Below are positions 5,111-9,442 of a stretch of 9,442 nt of DNA, one piece after another; position 1 is the stretch's first letter, and every line of letters starts with the position of its first letter. The notes under the pieces were generated by a model. The model saw only the letters and a list, made by a program, of their open reading frames with translations, made no database searches and was not told the origin of the DNA. Source of the DNA: Ruminococcus sp. Its GTDB lineage: Bacteria; Bacillota; Clostridia; Oscillospirales; Ruminococcaceae. The translations under genes were made by a program, and so were the position numbers. The stretch is from positions 1 through 9,442 of the forward strand of contig JAILFF010000140.1 in NCBI GenBank assembly GCA_024697705.1, given 5' to 3'.

Positions 5111-7378
5111 ATGATCGGCAAAAAAATTTTTTCACTTCTCACAGCCGCGGCTCTCGCCTGCGAGGGTATTGGCGGCATATCCGCACAGGCAGAGGAAAGC
5201 TGCACGAGCGCTCACGATATCGTCGCGGGAATGACGCTCGAACAGAAGATCGCGCAGATGATAATGATACAGTGCCGCTACTGGAGCGATACCAACCGCT
5301 ACGAGGATATCGAAGACCTGACCTCGCTTAACCAGCCATTCGCCGACCTGCTCGAAAGGTACAGTCTGGGCGGCGTTATCCTTTATGCGGAAAACGTCAA
5401 GGGTACCGAGCAGACAGCCCGCCTTACGAGCGAGCTTCAGACTGCCGCGGCGAAGAACGAGTACAGGATACCTCTTTTTATTGCGGCAGACCAGGAGGGC
5501 GGCAGGATAATCCGTCTCGGGACGGGCACCGACACCTGCGGGAATATGGCTCTCGGTGCGACCTTTGACGCAAACTGCGCTTACGAGAACGCGGATATAA
5601 TCGGCTCAGAGCTTGCGGCTGTCGGCATTAACGTCGATTTCGCGCCCGATATGGACGTAAACAACAACCCCAATAACCCGATAATCAATATTCGTTCCTT
5701 CTCGTCCGAGCCCGCGATCGTCAGCGAGATGGGCAAGGCTTACATAAGCGGCTTGAAGAACAACAATATAATCGGCTCGGCAAAGCATTTCCCCGGTCAC
5801 GGAGATACCGACGTTGACAGCCACACGGGTCTGCCGCTTATAGACAAGAGCTATGAACAGCTCAAAGAGTGTGAGCTCGTTCCGTTCAAGGCGGCTGCCG
5901 AAGCGGGCGTTGACATGATAATGACCACGCATATCCAGTTCCCGCAGATCGAAACGGGAACGTACACCTCGATAAGCACGGGCGAACAGGTATACCTACC
6001 CGCGACGCTTTCAAAGACCATACTGACCGATCTTCTCCGCGGCGATATGGGCTATAACGGAGTTATCATCACAGACGGCATGATAATGGACGCGCTCGCC
6101 AAAAATTACGATATCTACGACACTGCGGAGCTTGCGATAAACGCGGGCGCGGATATGCTGCTCGTTCCGCTCGACACCTATTCTCAGGAAACTATATCCG
6201 ACCTTGAGACCTATATTGACGTCATCGAAGAAAAGGTCGGGGCGGGAAAGATTGGCGAGGACAGGATAAACGAATCCGCCGAGAGGATAGTCGATCTAAA
6301 GCTGAAACGCGGTCTTTTCGATCACGATTACGAGAACGAGGACGTTGAAGCAAAGGTGCTTAACGCTCTCGCGACGGTGGGTTCCTACGACCATCACGAA
6401 AGAGAGCTTGCCGTGACAAACAAGGCTATTACTCTTGTGAAGAACGAGAGTAATGTTCTGCCGCTCGCTCTCGGAGAGGACGAAAAGGCGCTGTTCTTCT
6501 ACGCGAACAACAACGCGGACAATTCGTTTGGATTCGCGTTTGACAGGCTCAGAAGCAGTGGAGTGATACCCGAGGGCGCGGTAGCGGATACATATTTCTA
6601 TCCCGAAAAGCCCGCGTCCGATTACGCCGAGGCGGTGGAAAACGCAAAGGCGGTCATTATCGCTTCGGACAGCTGGGGCGAGATCAATTATGACCCCGAC
6701 GAGGAGCATGGCAACGGAAAGGAGGCAAAGTTCATCGACGAGATGACTAAGCTTGCGCACGAAAAGGGCAAGCCCGTTATTGTGATAAGCCTTATGTACC
6801 CCTACGACGCGGGGCGCTTCACCGACGCGGACGCTTTCCTCGTAGCCTATGGCAGAAATATGATGAGCGAGGTGCCGACCTCCTACACGGGCAATGTCAA
6901 GTCATACGGTCCGAACCTTATCTCCGCTATACTCACCGTGTTCGGCGGCAACGAGCCCACGGGCAGGCTCCCCGTGGACGTCTATGAGATAGACAGCCAA
7001 TACAGGTACACCGACAAGGTGCTTTATCCCGTAGGCTTCGGGCTTACATACGAGAAGAAAAATGAAAGCGAGCCCGAAAAAACCGCACAGAACGTTATTA
7101 ATGACATATACCCGGTATCCGTATATGATACTGTAAGCGGCGGAGCGGGTCGTGTCGCGGTGATACGCGGTAATGCGGGCGGTTCTTCCGCGGCGGCTTC
7201 CGCAGGTTCTGACAGCAGCGCGGCTCCCACACCCGCAGCGGCACCCGCACCTACAGCACAGACAAGCACCGAGACCAACCCTAACACGGGTCGCACCGGA
7301 GTATTGGCACTTTCCGCATTAGCGCTCGCGGCTGCTGCGGTCTTTGCAAAAAAGAAAACCGAGGATAACGACAACTGA
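5111..7378 (+). CDS. Sortase-anchored GH3 beta-N-acetylhexosaminidase, NagZ type
   Basis: A 755-residue surface enzyme expected to remove terminal beta-linked N-acetylglucosamine from peptidoglycan or host glycans. Residues 1-27 are a signal peptide (KK, hydrophobic core, AQA cleavage). The GH3 barrel spans about 35-405: DQEGGR (128-132), KHFPGHGDT (225-233) with the Asp236-Ser-His238 acid/base dyad typical of NagZ, and nucleophile Asp322 in ITDG. These positions sit 4 residues after the known Asp232, His234 and Asp318 of Bacillus subtilis NagZ. A second alpha/beta domain (about 430-648) makes it a two-domain, Bacillus-type enzyme. Residues 680-722 are an Ala/Ser/Pro/Thr linker, followed by NPNTG (723-727), a hydrophobic stretch and KKK, which is a sortase sorting signal. 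AAGGAG lies 7 bases before the ATG. The next gene starts 32 bases downstream with no terminator between, so they are probably co-transcribed. Confidence 0.9.
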   Translation: MIGKKIFSLLTAAALACEGIGGISAQAEESCTSAHDIVAGMTLEQKIAQMIMIQCRYWSDTNRYEDIEDLTSLNQPFADLLERYSLGGVILYAENVKGTEQTARLTSELQTAAAKNEYRIPLFIAADQEGGRIIRLGTGTDTCGNMALGATFDANCAYENADIIGSELAAVGINVDFAPDMDVNNNPNNPIINIRSFSSEPAIVSEMGKAYISGLKNNNIIGSAKHFPGHGDTDVDSHTGLPLIDKSYEQLKECELVPFKAAAEAGVDMIMTTHIQFPQIETGTYTSISTGEQVYLPATLSKTILTDLLRGDMGYNGVIITDGMIMDALAKNYDIYDTAELAINAGADMLLVPLDTYSQETISDLETYIDVIEEKVGAGKIGEDRINESAERIVDLKLKRGLFDHDYENEDVEAKVLNALATVGSYDHHERELAVTNKAITLVKNESNVLPLALGEDEKALFFYANNNADNSFGFAFDRLRSSGVIPEGAVADTYFYPEKPASDYAEAVENAKAVIIASDSWGEINYDPDEEHGNGKEAKFIDEMTKLAHEKGKPVIVISLMYPYDAGRFTDADAFLVAYGRNMMSEVPTSYTGNVKSYGPNLISAILTVFGGNEPTGRLPVDVYEIDSQYRYTDKVLYPVGFGLTYEKKNESEPEKTAQNVINDIYPVSVYDTVSGGAGRVAVIRGNAGGSSAAASAGSDSSAAPTPAAAPAPTAQTSTETNPNTGRTGVLALSALALAAAAVFAKKKTEDNDN

Positions 7379-8391
7379 ATTTCTGTTTTTTGTTCAATGG
7401 GGGATACCGAATGAACAGACTGAGAAAAACCGATTACATTATCATTGCCGTGGTGCTTGCGCTGATCGCGTTCGTTGCGTTCATGGTCACACGGGGCGGC
7501 GAAACAGAGACCGGGCAAGGCGGTAACGAGACTACTGCAGTAGCCGTTTCGGGAACGCCCAAAACGCTGACGGTCAAGGGCTACGCGGGCAAAAGGATAG
7601 GCGTTCAGACAGGTACAGCCTTCGACGAGATGATAAAGGAGAATATCCCCGACGCGGATATCAGCTACTACAACTCGTACACCGACCTGTTGCAGGCACT
7701 AAAAGCAAATATCATCGACGGCTTCGCGGCGGACGAGCCTTTGGTCAAGTACATGATGACCGAGGACAGCGCCGTTGACTATCTGAAAGACAAGATCGAC
7801 GATTACAGCTTCGGCTTCGCGTTCTCGAAGGACGACAAGGGCGCGGCGCTGTGCGGTGAGTTCAGCGAGTATATCAAAAAGATCAAGTCCGACGGCACCC
7901 TCGCGGAGATCGACTCGGTATGGTTCGGCTCGGACGAGAGCAAAAAGGTAATTCCCGACGTCAGCACTCTTTCGGGCGAAAAGGGAAAGCTCTCGCTTGC
8001 TCTTGAATCCGCAAACGCGCCGTTTGTATATATCAAGGATATCGAGATAGTCGGCTACGAGATAGATATAGCTTATCGCTTCTGCAAGGACTGCGGTTAC
8101 GGGCTTGAGCTCGTTGATATGAACTTTGACGGCATAATCCCCGCGGTATCGAGCGGCAAGAACGACTTCGGCGCTTCGACCATCACGATAACCGAGGAAC
8201 GCCGCGAGAGTGTGAACTTCTCCGAGCCTCACTACGACGGCGGTTCGGTGCTGGCGGTGAGGGCTTCCGACCTTGAAGGGACGGCAGGCGCTCCCACGGT
8301 CAATACAGCAAAAACGCTGACCTATTCGGATTACAATGGCAAAAAGATAGGCATACTCACGGGAACGAATATGGAAGCCGAGAGCTTCAAA

Positions 8392-8394
8392 TAA
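8392..8394 (+). other. In-frame TAA interrupting the SBP gene
   Basis: The codon after ESFK is TAA, and the same frame continues at once with FPDSEYLYFDGY and the rest of the unit. The equivalent place in the other units reads Asn (unit 1) or Val (unit 3). A single base change such as GAA to TAA would explain it. Confidence 0.85.
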
Positions 8395-9069
8395 TTCCCC
8401 GACAGCGAATACCTGTATTTTGACGGCTATCCCAATCTAAATACCGCGCTGATGAACGGCACGATCGACGCATATCTCGGAGATGAACCCGCACTTAAAA
8501 GCATTCACGCCGAGCAGCCCTCAATTGACTATATCAAGGAACGACTGACGAATAACAAGTATTCCTTTGCGTTCAGAAAGAATGATGAAAGCGAAACAAA
8601 GCTTCGAGACCAGCTCAACGAGTTTCTGACAAAATGCAGAGCGGACGGCACTCTTGCCGAGATCTACTCGATATGGTTTGGCGATGACGACGGCAAAAAG
8701 CTTGTTGATATGTCCGGGCTTACAGGTGAAAACGGTACGATACACGTTGTCACCACCTCTACCGACGAGCCCTTCTCCTACATAAAGAACGGCGAACACG
8801 TAGGTTATGATATTGACGTGACCATGCGCTTCTGCCGCGAATACGGCTATGCACTTGAGATAGGCGACGTTGATTTTCAGGCGAGGATACCCGCGCTTGC
8901 TTCCGGCAAGTACGAGTTCACCACTTCTATGAACGTCACACCCGAGCGCGAGGAAGAAGTCATGTTCTCAGACCCCGTAAGCGACGGCGGTATCGTTGTG
9001 GCAGTAAGGGCTTCCGACCTTGAAGGCACGGCAAGCGCTCCCGCCGAGGCGGCTTCGGCGGCTTCCGAG

Positions 9070-9072
9070 CCC
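9070..9072 (+). other. Probable one-base deletion (frameshift) in the SBP gene
   Basis: The frame of unit 3 reads to a TAG at 9103-9105, but the homologous continuation (LVYTEFNGRRIGIRVG, compare LTYSDYNGKKIGILTG) lies in the next frame. Adding one base to the CCC at 9070-9072 joins the frames and restores a unit length of a whole number of codons. The resumed frame stays open to TGA 9387-9389. Confidence 0.75.
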
Positions 9073-9302
9073 TCGTATACACCGAGTTTAACGGCAGGCG
9101 CATAGGTATAAGAGTAGGTTCAAGCACAGAGCCGATATGCTTTAGAGTTTTCCCCGACAGCAAATATTTCTGTTTTGACAACACAAGCGATCTGGACGCG
9201 GCTCTGCAAAATAACAAGATAGACGCATATCTGACTGACGAACCTGTTGCCGCGATGATACATCTGGAACAGAACGACGTTGATTATATCAAAGAACGAG
9301 TA

Positions 9303-9442
9303 ATTATAGCAATCCAAGAAAATATCTGCATAAAGATTTCGAGAGAAAAATTCACAGTACAAGGAAAACGACCGCAGGAGGTGGTCTGAACGAAGTTCAG
9401 ACAGTCGCCCTTCAAGGGAGTTTGACGCAGTAATGTGAATTT
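9303..9442. other. Unrecognised sequence after SBP homology ends, with two hairpins
   Basis: Beyond DYIKER the expected YSFAFRKND and DGTLAEI segments of the unit do not appear in any frame. GTCTGAAC (9384-9391) and GTTCAGAC (9395-9402) form a perfect 8-bp hairpin around GAA. CCCTT and AAGGG (9408-9418) form a second, tight palindrome just behind it. There is no T-run, so neither is a clear terminator. AGGAGGTG at 9376-9383 resembles a ribosome site but no start codon follows at a usable distance. The stretch may be a junction with an inserted or deleted segment. Confidence 0.4.

Larger units (their letters stand above)
7411..9302 (+). pseudogene. Broken membrane-anchored protein of tandem SBP_bac_3 solute-binding units
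   Basis: The intact 5' part encodes 327 residues: a short basic start, one hydrophobic segment (residues about 9-28), a Gly/Thr linker, then SBP_bac_3 sequence outside the membrane. GKRIGVQTG, DEPLVKYMM and DGTLAEIDSVWFG form the second half of a first unit whose front is missing. A full unit begins near 7981 (GYEIDIAYRFC, FDGIIPAVSSGKNDF, TITEERRESVNFSEP), runs through a TAA at 8392-8394 and continues in the same frame to WFG near 8682. A third unit runs to about 9068, where the frame is lost by one base; GRRIGIRVG, FPDSKY, IDAYLTDEP and DYIKER then continue in another frame to about 9300, where homology stops. GGGGGA 6 bases before the ATG at 7411 supports this start over an upstream TTG. 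Relatives bind amino acids or similar ligands; this ligand is unknown. Confidence 0.8.
7585..9302 (+). repeat. Tandem coding repeat, about 750 bp period
   Basis: The GK(K/R)IG segment recurs at about 7588, 8338 and 9093. The first two copies are 750 bp apart and the second and third 755 bp, which becomes 756 (252 codons) if one lost base is restored. The 19-base string GGGCTTCCGACCTTGAAGG is identical at 8261-8279 and 9008-9026, 747 bp apart. It is followed in both copies by a low-complexity linker (GTAGAPTVNTAK; GTASAPAEAASAA). The unit boundary falls in the middle of the canonical SBP domain, between its lobes, rather than between domains. Confidence 0.75.

Noticed and set aside
5606..7518. 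Long open frames on the minus strand inside the GH3 gene
   Set aside because: They lie antisense to a gene with clear motifs, have no ribosome sites and no recognisable products; they follow from the codon bias of the sense strand.
8452..9105. A separate, complete gene starting at the ATG in the second SBP unit
   Set aside because: The frame is continuous with the preceding gene across the TAA, the ATG falls inside a conserved stretch of the domain and no good ribosome site precedes it.
1..9442. CRISPR array, complete tRNA or rRNA genes, insertion sequence
   Set aside because: No regularly spaced short repeats, no full cloverleaf, no rRNA signature and no transposase motif were seen in either strand.

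Overview
The window looks like a chromosomal stretch from a gut-type clostridium, most likely Ruminococcus or a close relative (Oscillospiraceae). This is an inference from a sortase sorting signal of the NPxTG type, consensus sigma-A promoters, strong GGAG-type ribosome sites, the gene content (MATE pump, GGDEF fragment, SBP_bac_3 proteins) and AT-rich spacers between moderately GC-rich genes. No marker gene fixes the genus.

Layout. Positions 1-640 carry no convincing gene. They hold the last 20 bases of a tRNA gene without its body, followed by that gene's intrinsic terminator. This is the pattern left at the distal end of an element integrated into a tRNA, so positions 1 to about 238 may be the end of such an element. 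Several inverted repeats follow. At 540-568 a consensus promoter drives a membrane-anchored proline-iminopeptidase-type alpha/beta hydrolase (642-1745). A second, perfect-consensus promoter (1817-1845) drives a small lipoprotein of unknown function (1934-2395). This ends at a strong hairpin that faces a convergent, decayed GGDEF fragment (2528-2857, minus).

The middle is a divergent pair. On the minus strand is a MATE-type transporter fused to a C-terminal RsbW/SpoIIAB-like ATPase domain (2931-4664). On the plus strand is a secreted, sortase-anchored GH3 beta-N-acetylhexosaminidase (5111-7378). The spacer between them is the most striking noncoding feature: a 209-bp imperfect inverted duplication centred on base 4875. 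Each half carries the same module: an AACTTTGTT box, 21 bp, two ATTTGTTG octamers 11 bp apart, 12 bp, and an extended TATAAT. The two genes are therefore probably controlled by one regulator.

Downstream of the GH3, probably in the same operon, is a membrane-anchored protein made of tandem SBP_bac_3 solute-binding units with a repeat of about 250 codons (7411 to about 9302). It is broken by an in-frame TAA, a one-base frameshift and a loss of homology near 9300, so it is a decaying pseudogene. Its last part is replaced by unrecognised sequence with two small hairpins.

A possible common theme is cell-wall or glycan sensing: a surface hexosaminidase releases GlcNAc-containing sugars, a surface multi-SBP protein once bound a ligand, and a transporter with a regulatory ATPase domain responds. 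That theme is inference from neighbourhood only.
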